From assembly GCA_027618515.1 (NCBI GenBank), contig JAQCEV010000001.1, positions 1-64,000 of the forward strand: DNA of 64,000 bases, given 5' to 3'. This DNA comes from Chloroflexota bacterium. Lineage in GTDB: Bacteria; Chloroflexota; Dehalococcoidia; Lucifugimonadales; Australimonadaceae. The notes under the pieces were generated by a model. The model was not told the origin of the DNA and did not search any database. It saw nothing but the letters and a program-made list of their open reading frames with translations. Made by a program: the position numbers and the translations under genes. Positions 7,683 through 15,242 of this stretch are shown here, one piece after another; the stretch's first letter is position 1, and every line of letters starts with the position of its first letter.

Positions 7683-7731
7683 AGGTTTGGCACAGGGGAA
7701 GGCGCAGGGGATGGAACAAGTGCGGGATAGC

Positions 7732-7737
7732 TATAAT
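7732..7737 (+). promoter_or_regulatory. -10 box TATAAT upstream of the MaoC pair
   Basis: A consensus TATAAT lies 35 nt before the chosen MaoC start at 7772. No good -35 is at the expected distance, which fits a promoter helped by an activator bound at the upstream direct repeats. Confidence 0.45.
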
Positions 7738-7771
7738 CGCGACGCCTGAAATGCTCGTGGAAAGGGACACG

Positions 7772-8167
7772 ATGGATCTTGCTACGTTGGAGCCCGGGTC
7801 CGAACTGTTCTCCCAGCGCATCACGATGACCGGCGACGCGGTTGCGGGTTATCTTGCGGCGGTTGAGGACGATGGGGATGCGTACGCGCAAGAAGGCGTG
7901 GTGCCGCCGATGGCGGTGGCTGCGCTGGTGATGGCCGAGGCGCTGAAGGCGATCGAGTTGCCAGCGGGGGCCGTGCACACCGGTCAGGAGCTGGGATTCC
8001 TGGCGGCGGTGGATGTGGGGGCTGAGGTGCAGTGCACGGCGAAGGTGGTGCAGAACAGCGTGCGACGCGGTACGCGGTTCGTGGCGCTGGAGATCACGGC
8101 GGACGTGGGCGACGAGCGGGCGCTGACGGGGCGCGTGTCGCTGGCTATCCCAGAGGAGGAGGAGTAA
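7772..8167 (+). CDS. MaoC-like hotdog protein (N-terminal dehydratase half)
   Basis: A 131-residue hotdog-fold protein resembling the non-catalytic N-terminal partner of split MaoC/(R)-hydroxyacyl-CoA dehydratases (VVPPMAVAAL, TGQELGFLAAVDVG, FVALEITADVGDE). The central helix lacks the D-x-N-P-x-H catalytic motif that the next gene has, which fits a heterodimer. ATG 7772 follows AAAGGGAC and is preferred over the track start at 7751, which lies only about 14 nt past the predicted -10 box. Its TAA overlaps the next ATG (TAATG), so translation is coupled. Confidence 0.8.
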   Translation: MDLATLEPGSELFSQRITMTGDAVAGYLAAVEDDGDAYAQEGVVPPMAVAALVMAEALKAIELPAGAVHTGQELGFLAAVDVGAEVQCTAKVVQNSVRRGTRFVALEITADVGDERALTGRVSLAIPEEEE

Positions 8168-8556
8168 TGGCGACGCCAGAGGTACTCCAAGAGATATCGC
8201 ATAAGGTGACACAAGCGCAGTTGGCAAGGTACGCGGATGCGAGCGGCGATCACAATCCGCTGCACCTGGACGAGGAATTCGCGGCGAGGACGCCCTATGG
8301 ACGAACGATAGCGCACGGCATGCTGGTGCTGGCGTTCGTGTCGGAGACGATGGCGAAAAGTTTCGGTCGCGCGTGGATGTGCGAGGGGAAGATGAAGGCG
8401 AAGTTCCGGGCTCCGGTGTACCCAGGCGATACCGTGACCACGAGCGGGACGCTAAAATCGACCTCAGACGCGACGGCTACGTATGAGATCGTCGTGCGGA
8501 AGCAGGACGGCAGCGATGTCGTTACGGTGGACGCGACGGTGCCGATCCCGGTTTGA
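8167..8556 (+). CDS. MaoC-like (R)-specific enoyl-CoA hydratase/dehydratase subunit
   Basis: A 129-residue MaoC domain with the catalytic signature D-H-N-P-L-H (ASGDHNPLHLDEEFA), then YGRTIAHGML, and VYPGDTV in the third strand. It should hydrate trans-2-enoyl-CoA (or dehydrate 3-hydroxyacyl-CoA), probably as a heterodimer with the preceding protein. The start at 8167 follows GAGGAGGAG and overlaps the upstream stop by one base. With plsX and fabG downstream it forms an acyl-chain gene group. Confidence 0.88.
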   Translation: MATPEVLQEISHKVTQAQLARYADASGDHNPLHLDEEFAARTPYGRTIAHGMLVLAFVSETMAKSFGRAWMCEGKMKAKFRAPVYPGDTVTTSGTLKSTSDATATYEIVVRKQDGSDVVTVDATVPIPV

Positions 8557-8586
8557 CGTGGCGTTCGCCCTGCCCTGTTGATCCCG

Positions 8587-8625
8587 TGAATAAGGCCCCT
8601 GAATGAGGCCCTTGAACTTACCCCC
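8587..8625 (+). repeat. three degenerate 13-bp tandem repeats before plsX
   Basis: TGAATAAGGCCCC, TGAATGAGGCCCT and TGAACTTACCCCC lie end to end, followed by a partial TGAACGG. They occupy most of the 87-nt gap between the MaoC gene and plsX. Confidence 0.6.
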
Positions 8626-8643
8626 TGAACGGAGTGTGACTGA

Positions 8644-9663
8644 ATGAGCGATAACCCAACTATCGCCATCGACGCCATGGGAGGCGACTACGGTCCTTCC
8701 GAGACGGTGCGAGGCGCGGTACTGGCTGCTCGCGCTGGTGGCGTGACGGTGCTGCTGGTGGGCGATGAGGCTGAGGTACAGCAGGCGCTGGCAGCGGAAG
8801 ACGCGGCCGGTCTGCCGATCAAGGTGATCCCGTCTGAGGGCGTGATCGTGGAGGGCGAGCACCCGGCAAGGGCGCTGCGCTCGAAGCCGAAGTCGTCGAT
8901 CGCGGTGAGCGTGGGCCTGGTGAAGCAAGGCATGGCCGACGGATTCATCAGCATGGGGTCGACGGGCGCGAGCATGGCGGCGTCGGTGTTCCTGCTGGGT
9001 AAGTTCCCGGGACTCGAACGCCCTACCCTGGGCGGGCCGTTCAACGGGTTGGCCCCCAAGACGACGATCATTGATATCGGGGCGAACGTCGACTGCAAGC
9101 CTGTTCAGCTTCTGAACTTCGGTGCGCTGGGGGCGAGCTTCCAACGGTCATTCATGGGGTTCGACAATCCGAGGGTCGGGTTGCTGAGCGTGGGCTCAGA
9201 AGAGGGCAAGGGCAACAAGCTGGTGCAGGAGGCTTTCGAGCTGTTCAAGGCCAGTGGGCTGAACTTCGTGGGGAACGTCGAGGGCAACGAGATTTTCACG
9301 GATAAGGCAGACGTGATCGTCTGCGACGGATTCGTGGGCAACGTGCTGTTGAAGTACACGGAAGGCATGGCCGAAGCGGCAGCCCGGTACCTGGCAGGCG
9401 CACTCGGTGCCGATTCTCCGGCGGTGAAGGCGATAAGCGGTTTGGCTTTGGCAGAAGAGCACGGCGCGGCCCCGCTGTTCGGGGTCAACGGGCTTGCCCT
9501 AGCGGGGCACGGTCGTGCGAAGGCCGAGGGCGTCGCGGCATCGGTGGTGCTCGCGAAGCGCTTCTTGGAGGTTGATCTGGTCAAACACATGCGGGAAGAC
9601 CTGGCGGCTGCGCAGGAGCGCGCGGGGGTCTCCGGCGACGATGCGGATGAGGTGGAGGCATGA
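8644..9663 (+). CDS. plsX: phosphate acyltransferase PlsX
   Basis: A 339-residue PlsX, the soluble or peripheral enzyme that makes acyl-phosphate from acyl-ACP for the PlsX/PlsY phosphatidic acid route. The N-terminal IAIDAMGGDYGPSE, the GSTGA segment, IDIGANVDCKP, SVGSEEGKGN and VCDGFVGNVLLKYTEG are all PlsX hallmarks, and the length is typical. ATG 8644 follows CGGAGTG. The gene overlaps fabG by four bases (ATGA), so acyl-chain reduction and phospholipid initiation are co-expressed. No plsY is in the window. Confidence 0.97.
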   Translation: MSDNPTIAIDAMGGDYGPSETVRGAVLAARAGGVTVLLVGDEAEVQQALAAEDAAGLPIKVIPSEGVIVEGEHPARALRSKPKSSIAVSVGLVKQGMADGFISMGSTGASMAASVFLLGKFPGLERPTLGGPFNGLAPKTTIIDIGANVDCKPVQLLNFGALGASFQRSFMGFDNPRVGLLSVGSEEGKGNKLVQEAFELFKASGLNFVGNVEGNEIFTDKADVIVCDGFVGNVLLKYTEGMAEAAARYLAGALGADSPAVKAISGLALAEEHGAAPLFGVNGLALAGHGRAKAEGVAASVVLAKRFLEVDLVKHMREDLAAAQERAGVSGDDADEVEA

Positions 9664-10406
9664 GGGGGCTGGCAGGCAAGACGGCGCTGGTCACTGGCGG
9701 TAGCCGAGGGATAGGCCGCGAGGTCGCGCTGCGGTTGGCCGCAGAGGGCGTGGCAGTGGCGGTGAACTTCAACACGGGTGAGGCTGAGGCGGCAGAGGTC
9801 GTCAAGGAAGCCGAGGCCTTGGGCACGAACGCCATCGCGCTGAAGGGCAGCGTGGCGAGCGCAGCGGACGCCGATTCGCTCGTCGAGGAGGCGTTGGCGA
9901 AGCTGGGCGGGCTGGACATCCTGGTGAACAACGCAGGGATCACTCGCGATAACCTGCTGATGCGGATGTCCGAAGAGGACTGGGACGCGGTGCTGGACAC
10001 GAACCTGAAGGGTGCGTTCCTGTGCACGAAGGCGGCGATACGTCCGATGTTGCGCCAGCGGTCAGGCAGGATAATCAACATGTCGTCGGTGGTGGCGTTG
10101 ACGGGTAACGCAGGGCAAGCGAACTACACGGCTGCGAAGGCGGGGCTGATCGGCTTCACGAAGACGGTTGCGCGCGAGGTGGCTTCACGGGGGATCACGG
10201 TGAACGCGATCGCACCGGGGTTCATCGAGACGCGTATGGTGGAGGAGTTGGCGGAGGAGCTTCGTGGGAAGATCCGCGAGCGCATCCCGCTGGCGCGCTT
10301 CGGTGCGGCGGACGAGGTGGCGGCGTCGGTGGCGTTCCTGGCGAGCGAGGACGCGGCGTACATCACCGGGCAGGTGCTGAGCGTGGACGGCGGGCTCGGG
10401 CTTTAG
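9660..10406 (+). CDS. fabG: 3-oxoacyl-[acyl-carrier-protein] reductase FabG
   Basis: A 248-residue short-chain dehydrogenase that reduces 3-oxoacyl-ACP with NADPH. The cofactor motif TGGSRGIG spans residues 12-19, NNAG is at 90-93, the catalytic Ser is at 142/143, Tyr156 and Lys160 form the YxxxK motif, and VNAIAPGFIETRM follows. Length and tail (YITGQVLSVDGGLGL) are typical of FabG. Translationally coupled to plsX, which supports a fatty-acid synthesis role over other SDR substrates. Confidence 0.94.
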   Translation: MRGLAGKTALVTGGSRGIGREVALRLAAEGVAVAVNFNTGEAEAAEVVKEAEALGTNAIALKGSVASAADADSLVEEALAKLGGLDILVNNAGITRDNLLMRMSEEDWDAVLDTNLKGAFLCTKAAIRPMLRQRSGRIINMSSVVALTGNAGQANYTAAKAGLIGFTKTVAREVASRGITVNAIAPGFIETRMVEELAEELRGKIRERIPLARFGAADEVAASVAFLASEDAAYITGQVLSVDGGLGL

Positions 10407-10475
10407 GCTCTTACTAGATAACGAACAGTTCAGTAGGCCCAGCGGGGCAAGGCAAGACACGGGAGAAATTCAACG

Positions 10476-11207
10476 ATGAACGTTGTTCCATCAGACCATC
10501 AAGGACCGGGCGAGAAGATCATGGTTATCGTGGCGCACCCGGACGACGCGGAGTTCATGTCGGCAGGCAGCGTTGCTGCGTGGACGAAGGCAGGTAAAGA
10601 GGTCGTTTACGTGCTGGTGACGAGCGGCGATAAGGGGTCTGAGGACCCGAACATCGTGCCGTCCGAACTCGCGGCGCAGCGGGAGATCGAGCAGCGCAAC
10701 GTGTGCGACATCCTGGGCGTGGGGCCGATCGAGTTCCTGCGGCACGAGGACGGGACGGTGACGAGCGATCTTACGTTGCGTAAGGACATCGTGCGGGCGA
10801 TCCGCAAGCACAAGCCGTCAGCGGTGATCACGCAGAACCCGACGGTTCGCTGGTCGGGCAATTACGTGAATCATCCGGATCATCGGGCCACGGGCGATGC
10901 GACGATGGATGCGGTGTTCCCGTCGGCGCGTGACGTGCACATGTTCCCGGAGTTGAAGCTGAACGAGGGGTTGGAGCCGCACATCGTGCCGCACCTGTAC
11001 CTTGGCGATCGATCCGAGGACGCGGATGTGACGTTCGATATCAGCGATACGATCGAGAAGAAGATCGAGGCGCTGTCAGCCCACGTTAGCCAGGTGCCAG
11101 ACCCGGCGGACACGGGCAAGCGTGTGCGCGAGGGCGCGGCGTTGATCGGGGAGCGGACGGGGTTCGCGCACGCTGAGTCGTTCAAATACTTTTACTTGGG
11201 GAAGTAG
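10476..11207 (+). CDS. PIG-L/LmbE family deacetylase
   Basis: A 243-residue Zn-dependent N-deacetylase-like protein. The metal-binding motif AHPDDAE lies near residue 25, and the second His pair is in NHPDHRATGD; the late HVSQVPDP segment is also typical. Family members deacetylate GlcNAc-type sugars (GlcNAc-PI, mycothiol and bacillithiol precursors, chito-oligosaccharides). The substrate cannot be decided from context. A paralogue is at 52719-53435, where the neighbours suggest thiol or glycoconjugate metabolism. ATG 10476 follows GGGAGAA. A strong terminator follows at 11261. Confidence 0.9.
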   Translation: MNVVPSDHQGPGEKIMVIVAHPDDAEFMSAGSVAAWTKAGKEVVYVLVTSGDKGSEDPNIVPSELAAQREIEQRNVCDILGVGPIEFLRHEDGTVTSDLTLRKDIVRAIRKHKPSAVITQNPTVRWSGNYVNHPDHRATGDATMDAVFPSARDVHMFPELKLNEGLEPHIVPHLYLGDRSEDADVTFDISDTIEKKIEALSAHVSQVPDPADTGKRVREGAALIGERTGFAHAESFKYFYLGK

Positions 11208-11260
11208 CGTTGGTGGCTGGCGGCGGGAGTCGTTGGCTGGAGAATACGTAAGTTGTGGGG

Positions 11261-11288
11261 AGAGCGGCCTGGGTGGGTCGCTCTTTTT
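11261..11288 (+). terminator. rho-independent terminator after PIG-L gene
   Basis: AGAGCGGCC and GGTCGCTCT form a nine-pair stem (one G-U) with a six-base loop, followed by TTTTT. It lies 54 nt past the deacetylase stop and closes the MaoC-plsX-fabG-PIG-L block. Confidence 0.8.
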
Positions 11289-11398
11289 GTTGTGCGGGGG
11301 CCGGTATTGATGATGCCTGGCCTCGATTTCTGCGTATGCGGGCAAGCGGGAGTCGGAAACAGCCCCGCTCATGGCCCATTTACCGCCGCGTGGCTAAG

Positions 11399-11677
11399 AT
11401 GCGGCGTATGCCGATATCCACTCCGGCCCTCGTAACCTCTGTTGTTGTCGATCTGCCTTTTTTCATAGTCACTGTTTTCGTTGGGTTGTTGGGAGTTGGG
11501 TCGATCGTGTTTCGACGTCAGTGGGCGGAACTGAGCATCTGGCCATTCACACGGTCCTGGCCATTCAGCCTGAATCAGCGCACCACCATAGTTCAGTTTT
11601 GGTTCTTGATCGCGGGTGTTCTCTTTGTGATCGTCTCCGCGGTTACGGTAGCAGCCGGGATCATCTCCCTGATCTGA
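11399..11677 (+). CDS. small two-helix membrane protein
   Basis: About 92 residues, beginning MRRMPISTPALVTSVV. Two strongly hydrophobic segments (FFIVTVFVGLLGVGSIVF and FWFLIAGVLFVIVSAVTVAAG) flank a short loop rich in Trp and Arg. I chose the ATG at 11399; another ATG is three codons later. The track start at 11255 runs through the upstream terminator and cannot be right. No family recognised. It stands alone after the terminator. Confidence 0.5.
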   Translation: MRRMPISTPALVTSVVVDLPFFIVTVFVGLLGVGSIVFRRQWAELSIWPFTRSWPFSLNQRTTIVQFWFLIAGVLFVIVSAVTVAAGIISLI

Positions 11678-11764
11678 GGATTGCCACTCTTGCGAGAAAG
11701 CGAAAGTCGATTTACGGGTAAACCTGCCCGCCCCTCTTCCGTGATTACCCATCTGCGGGCTATC

Positions 11765-11791
11765 GTTTCCGCTCGTTGATTTCGCGGAAAC
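11765..11791. repeat. 8-bp inverted repeat in intergenic region
   Basis: GTTTCCGC (11765-11772) and GCGGAAAC (11784-11791) pair around an 11-nt loop. It lies in the 231-nt gap between two small genes. That gap also contains the direct repeat AACCTGCCCGCCC at 11721-11733 and 11840-11852. No promoter or RNA gene is recognisable there. Confidence 0.45.
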
Positions 11792-11908
11792 CGGTTCCTA
11801 TCGAGAGAGAAGAATTTGGGTTTCGCCACTCATCAATTCAACCTGCCCGCCCGCGGCGCCGACTGCTCTCTGGGCGCGCAGGCTGCCTAAGCGGCGAGCG
11901 GAAGCCCA

Positions 11909-12205
11909 GTGGGCGAGGCGCTAGCGATGGCTTGGGCAGCCGGTAGGGCGACGCAGAAGGTGGACGAAGAGCAGAACTTGGATCACGCCTTTGGCTCGGG
12001 AACGATCACGGCGGAGCAGGTCAGTTCGATGACCGAACGTATCTCTGACCTGGAAGGACAGCTTCGTAATGTTCACCTTCAGGCGCACATAGTGCTGGCC
12101 GACATCCTCACGGCATCCCAGGTAGCTACCTACGATGCGTTGCGGGGTTATGGAGTAGGCGAAGGCGACACTTCGCACGTGATGCCAGAGTCGCACGCCA
12201 TGTAG
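11909..12205 (+). CDS. small helical protein with Spy/CpxP-like LTxxQ repeats, lacking a signal peptide
   Basis: A 98-residue ORF whose core, with ITAEQVSSMTERISDLEGQL and later LTASQVATYDALRGYG, resembles the paired LTxxQ helices of Spy/CpxP-type periplasmic proteins. Those proteins start with a signal peptide, but here the N-terminus is AMAWAAGRAT and an in-frame TAA lies seven codons before the GTG. The gene may be cytoplasmic, truncated, or part of a different coiled-coil family. The start (GTG 11909 or ATG 11927) is uncertain. Possible remote kin of the 69-residue protein at 4417. Confidence 0.5.
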   Translation: MGEALAMAWAAGRATQKVDEEQNLDHAFGSGTITAEQVSSMTERISDLEGQLRNVHLQAHIVLADILTASQVATYDALRGYGVGEGDTSHVMPESHAM

Positions 12206-12216
12206 CGGGTCAGGCG

Positions 12217-13236
12217 CTAGGCGTCGGCGGGTTCAGTGGCGAGGGCGTAGGCGGGTTCGTGGAGGGTGGCGGTGGCACCTGGGAAGTCGGTGGCGAGGAC
12301 TGCGCCATCGATGGCGAGCTTGGTGGCGACGAGTGCGAGGCCTTTGATGCCGTCAGGAGTTTCGGTGACGGATGTGATGTGGCCTGCGTTCTTGCCGTCT
12401 TCGCTCACGAGCTTGGTGCCGGGGGCGACGGGGGCGTCGAGGTCGACGGCCATGAGGCGTCGCTGGATCTTGTTGTAGGTCTGGAGCCTGGCCAAGACTT
12501 CCTGGCCGGTGTAGCAGCCTTTGGTTTCGCTGATGGAACCGAACAGGCGGGCTTCCAGTGGATTATTGAAGAGGCCGAATTCGGAGTCCATGGCAGGCAT
12601 GCCGTTGAGGACGCGGTGAGTTTCCCACGCATCGGCTGAGGTGAGTTGGGCGCCCACCTCAACGAGCGCGGCGAGGACCGCTTCGCGGTCGGCGAGGTTG
12701 CCCAGGATCTCATAGCCCTCAGCGCCACCGACGAGCCTGTGCCAGACGACGACCGATACGCTGGCGATCTGGACGCGAGCGATGGAGTCGAGGGAGATGT
12801 CAGCGACGTTTGCGGACACGGCGGCGACGGTCGATGGCGCGGTGGGGCCAGCGAGGGTGAGGTGGAAGGTGTCGCTGGTGCGATCTTCGACGGTGATATC
12901 TTCGGCGAAGGTGAACATGTCCAGCCAGTCGATGACGGTCTGGGCGTAGCCAGGGCTCGTTAGGCACCAGATGCCGTCGTCCAAGGCGGCGAGCGCCAGC
13001 AGGTCAACGACGCGCCCATCGGCGTTGGTGACGATGGTGGAGGAGCCCTGCCCTTCAGGCAGTTCTTCGAGTTTGTTGGTGGTGAGCCGGTTGAGAAGAT
13101 CCAGGGCGTCTTCGCCGGTTATGAAGAGGCACCCGACGCTTGGCACACCGTCGCGCGCGACCAGGCCGCATGCGTTACGCAATGCGGCGAGGCCAGTCCG
13201 GTCAGGGCCAGTTCGCTCAGGAGTCGTAGCGCTCAT
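12217..13236 (-). CDS. ygfZ: YgfZ/GcvT-like folate-binding protein
   Basis: A 339-residue member of the GcvT-fold tetrahydrofolate-binding family that assists Fe-S cluster enzymes. The diagnostic K-G-C-Y-T-G-Q-E motif (SETKGCYTGQEVLARL) contains the conserved Cys. The N-terminal FITGEDALDLLNRLTTN and the GMPAMDSEF segment are also typical. The start at 13236 (MSATTPERT) is preferred over the track start, which overlaps the erpA-like gene. It lies 10 nt downstream of that A-type carrier gene in the same orientation, which supports a joint Fe-S maturation role. Confidence 0.88.
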   Translation of the reverse strand: MSATTPERTGPDRTGLAALRNACGLVARDGVPSVGCLFITGEDALDLLNRLTTNKLEELPEGQGSSTIVTNADGRVVDLLALAALDDGIWCLTSPGYAQTVIDWLDMFTFAEDITVEDRTSDTFHLTLAGPTAPSTVAAVSANVADISLDSIARVQIASVSVVVWHRLVGGAEGYEILGNLADREAVLAALVEVGAQLTSADAWETHRVLNGMPAMDSEFGLFNNPLEARLFGSISETKGCYTGQEVLARLQTYNKIQRRLMAVDLDAPVAPGTKLVSEDGKNAGHITSVTETPDGIKGLALVATKLAIDGAVLATDFPGATATLHEPAYALATEPADA

Positions 13237-13246
13237 ACCTGCAGCG

Positions 13247-13594
13247 CTAGACGGAGAACGATGTGCCGCAGCCGCAGGCCTTCTTGGCGTTTGGGTTGTT
13301 GAAGATGAACCCTTTGCCGTTGAGCCCACCGGAGTAGTCGAGCTCGGTGCCAGCGAGGAAGATGTAGCTCTTCTTGTCGATGGCGAGCGTGACGCCGTTC
13401 TGGACGATGACCTTGTCGGTCTCGCGGGCTTCGTCGACGAAGTCGAGGACGTAGGTGAGGCCGGAACATCCGCCGCCCTTCACGCCGACACGCAAGACAC
13501 CGTCGTTCTTGCCTTCGCTGTTCATGAATGCGCCGACATGGTTGGCGGCGTTCTGGCTGATGGTGATCGTAAGAGGTTGCTCGGCTGTTGCCAT
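13247..13594 (-). CDS. erpA: A-type iron-sulfur carrier (ErpA/IscA/HesB family)
   Basis: A 115-residue A-type carrier with the three invariant cysteines: C43 in GGGCSGLTY, and C107 and C109 in ACGCGTSF. It transfers Fe-S clusters to apo-proteins. Length and the FNNPNA segment are standard. It heads a two-gene operon with ygfZ. ErpA and IscA cannot be separated by motifs alone, so the symbol is approximate. ATG 13594 follows a GAGCACGAGGAA purine stretch. Confidence 0.9.
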   Translation of the reverse strand: MATAEQPLTITISQNAANHVGAFMNSEGKNDGVLRVGVKGGGCSGLTYVLDFVDEARETDKVIVQNGVTLAIDKKSYIFLAGTELDYSGGLNGKGFIFNNPNAKKACGCGTSFSV

Positions 13595-13690
13595 TTCCTC
13601 GTGCTCCAGTAAGAGATGTACGACTGAATCATACCATGCGACGAGCGCGAGCTACGTCCTCGCGGGACGGAGGGCTGCCGCTCGGCAGGA

Positions 13691-14893
13691 TTAGGCGATA
13701 GGGAGGTCTGGCGATGAGTCGGTTTGGGGGGTCTCGCCGGACAGGAGGCGGTAGGAGGCGAGGCGGTGCGCTCCGAACGGGGTTTGGGGCAGGACGGCTT
13801 CGACGGCGCACCCGGGCTCACCACGGTGGAGACAGTGCCGAGTCTGACAGTGTTGAGATCGCTCGACTATCTCGGGGAAGCCGACCAGAAGGTCATCGGG
13901 GGAGATGGGGCCAAGGCCGAATTCGCGGATGCCTGGAGAATCGACAACGTAGGTGTCGGGCGACGATAGCGGGATGAGCCGGGCGGACGTCGTGGTGTGC
14001 CGGCCCTTCCCTTCGCCTGAAATCGATTGCGTTATTTCGCCTGTCCTGCGCCCAAGATCTGGCTCAATGGCGTTCAGCAACGTGCTCTTTCCGACTCCAG
14101 AATGCCCCGTGAATAGGGATATCTTGCTCGCCAGCGCGTCCTTGAGCATGTCGATGCCATCGCCGGTCTCAGCACTCGTGGTGAACACGGTGACCCCGAT
14201 CGATCGGTACCCCTCAAGCATCGTTTCCACTTCGCTGGTCACGCCCAGGTCGGTCTTGTTCAGGCAAATGGCGAACGTGAGCTGCTCCAGCGCGGCAGCG
14301 GTGAGGTAGCGGTCGATGAGGCCAGGCCGGAACGGCGGTGACGTCGGGGAGCAAACGAGGACAACAAGGTCCAGGTTCGCCGCGATGGGGTCGAATGTGC
14401 TGCGGGCGTCAGTTTTGCCGACGAATCGCCCAAGCACAGAGCGCCGTGGCTCGACGCCGTCGATGCGTAGGCGGCCAGAGAGTGAGGTCACGCGGACATC
14501 GTCGCCTGCCACGATGGGCGACGGGATGCCTGAGACGACGAGACGAGCGGCGAGCTTCGCGATCTGGAGTTCGCCTTGGTTGGAGACAACAAAATCGAGG
14601 CCACGAGCTTCGACGATGGTGACGATGGGAAGAGAATCCAGGTTCTTCGCGACAGGATGTGAGGTCGATCGCCGCTCGTAGCGCTCGAAGGTTTCGGGGT
14701 ACTCGTCTTCCTCTAGGTCGGGCTCCCAGTCCTGCGCCCGACTGGCTCCCCGGTTCTTGGGCCTCGGGGGCTTCGAAGGCTTCGAGGGCTGCTGCGACTT
14801 GGCGGGAGGGGTTCCTCGGTTCTCTTTTTCTTCGAAGAACTTGCCGATCGCTCGAAGCTTGTGGGGGTCTAGGTTCGGTTGATCTGGTGCCAT
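13691..14893 (-). CDS. rsgA: ribosome small-subunit-dependent GTPase RsgA
   Basis: A 400-residue circularly permuted GTPase that checks late 30S maturation. Order: a charged N-terminal extension of about 80 residues rich in Lys/Pro/Glu (longer than usual), an OB fold, G4 NKTD, then G1 GHSGVGKST, G3 DSPG and the zinc-binding CQTRHCLHRGEPGC near the C-terminus. The G4-G1-G3 order is diagnostic. The start at ATG 14893 was chosen because the track extension to 15424 runs antisense through the divergent HTH gene and its promoter. Confidence 0.95.
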   Translation of the reverse strand: MAPDQPNLDPHKLRAIGKFFEEKENRGTPPAKSQQPSKPSKPPRPKNRGASRAQDWEPDLEEDEYPETFERYERRSTSHPVAKNLDSLPIVTIVEARGLDFVVSNQGELQIAKLAARLVVSGIPSPIVAGDDVRVTSLSGRLRIDGVEPRRSVLGRFVGKTDARSTFDPIAANLDLVVLVCSPTSPPFRPGLIDRYLTAAALEQLTFAICLNKTDLGVTSEVETMLEGYRSIGVTVFTTSAETGDGIDMLKDALASKISLFTGHSGVGKSTLLNAIEPDLGRRTGEITQSISGEGKGRHTTTSARLIPLSSPDTYVVDSPGIREFGLGPISPDDLLVGFPEIVERSQHCQTRHCLHRGEPGCAVEAVLPQTPFGAHRLASYRLLSGETPQTDSSPDLPIA

Positions 14894-14940
14894 GGCGTGC
14901 GCCGATTCTACAGGTGTGATCGCGCTCGTGGGGTCAAGAT

Positions 14941-14961
14941 TTACACGGATTCGTGTATAAT
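14941..14961 (+). promoter_or_regulatory. operator palindrome overlapping the -10 box of the HTH gene
   Basis: TACACG-GATT-CGTGTA (14942-14957) is a perfect six-bp-arm inverted repeat that runs into TATAAT (14956-14961). The HTH gene starts 33 nt after the -10. Binding here would block RNA polymerase, so negative autoregulation by the encoded HTH protein is a natural inference. Confidence 0.6.
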
Positions 14962-14993
14962 ACAGGTTAAGTCCAGAGTGGGGAGGAATCGCA

Positions 14994-15242
14994 GTGGAGT
15001 ATGGAAGCGAGTGGGACGCGGAGTCGGTGGCGGCGTTGCGGGCGCGGTTGGAGATGACGCAGGCGGAGTTCTCGGAGACGCTGGGCGTGCGGCAGCAGAC
15101 GGTGAGCGAGTGGGAGACGCGGATGCATGCGCCGAAGGGTGCATCGAAGAAGCTGCTGTCGATGGTTCGCGAGCAGGCGGGGTCGTATAAGACGAGCAAC
15201 TCTCGTGAGACGGGACAGGCGGGCGAGTCGGGCGTCAAGTGA
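14994..15242 (+). CDS. small XRE-type HTH regulator
   Basis: An 82-residue protein that is essentially one helix-turn-helix: RLEMTQAEFSETLGVRQQTVSEWE shows the Cro/C1 helix 2-turn-helix 3 with the conserved Q/T-x-S-x-W. The GTG at 14994 follows GGGGAGGAA at ideal spacing. Its promoter overlaps a palindrome, which suggests self-repression. The stop overlaps the start of the DUF2851 gene by four bases (GTGA), so the two are translationally coupled and the regulator may sense something connected with that protein. Confidence 0.85.
   Translation: MEYGSEWDAESVAALRARLEMTQAEFSETLGVRQQTVSEWETRMHAPKGASKKLLSMVREQAGSYKTSNSRETGQAGESGVK

Noticed and set aside
13237-13329. N-terminal extension of the ygfZ ORF
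   Set aside because: It reads antigenically through erpA's 3' end in another frame and lacks a ribosome site; the MSATTPERT start at 13236 is used.
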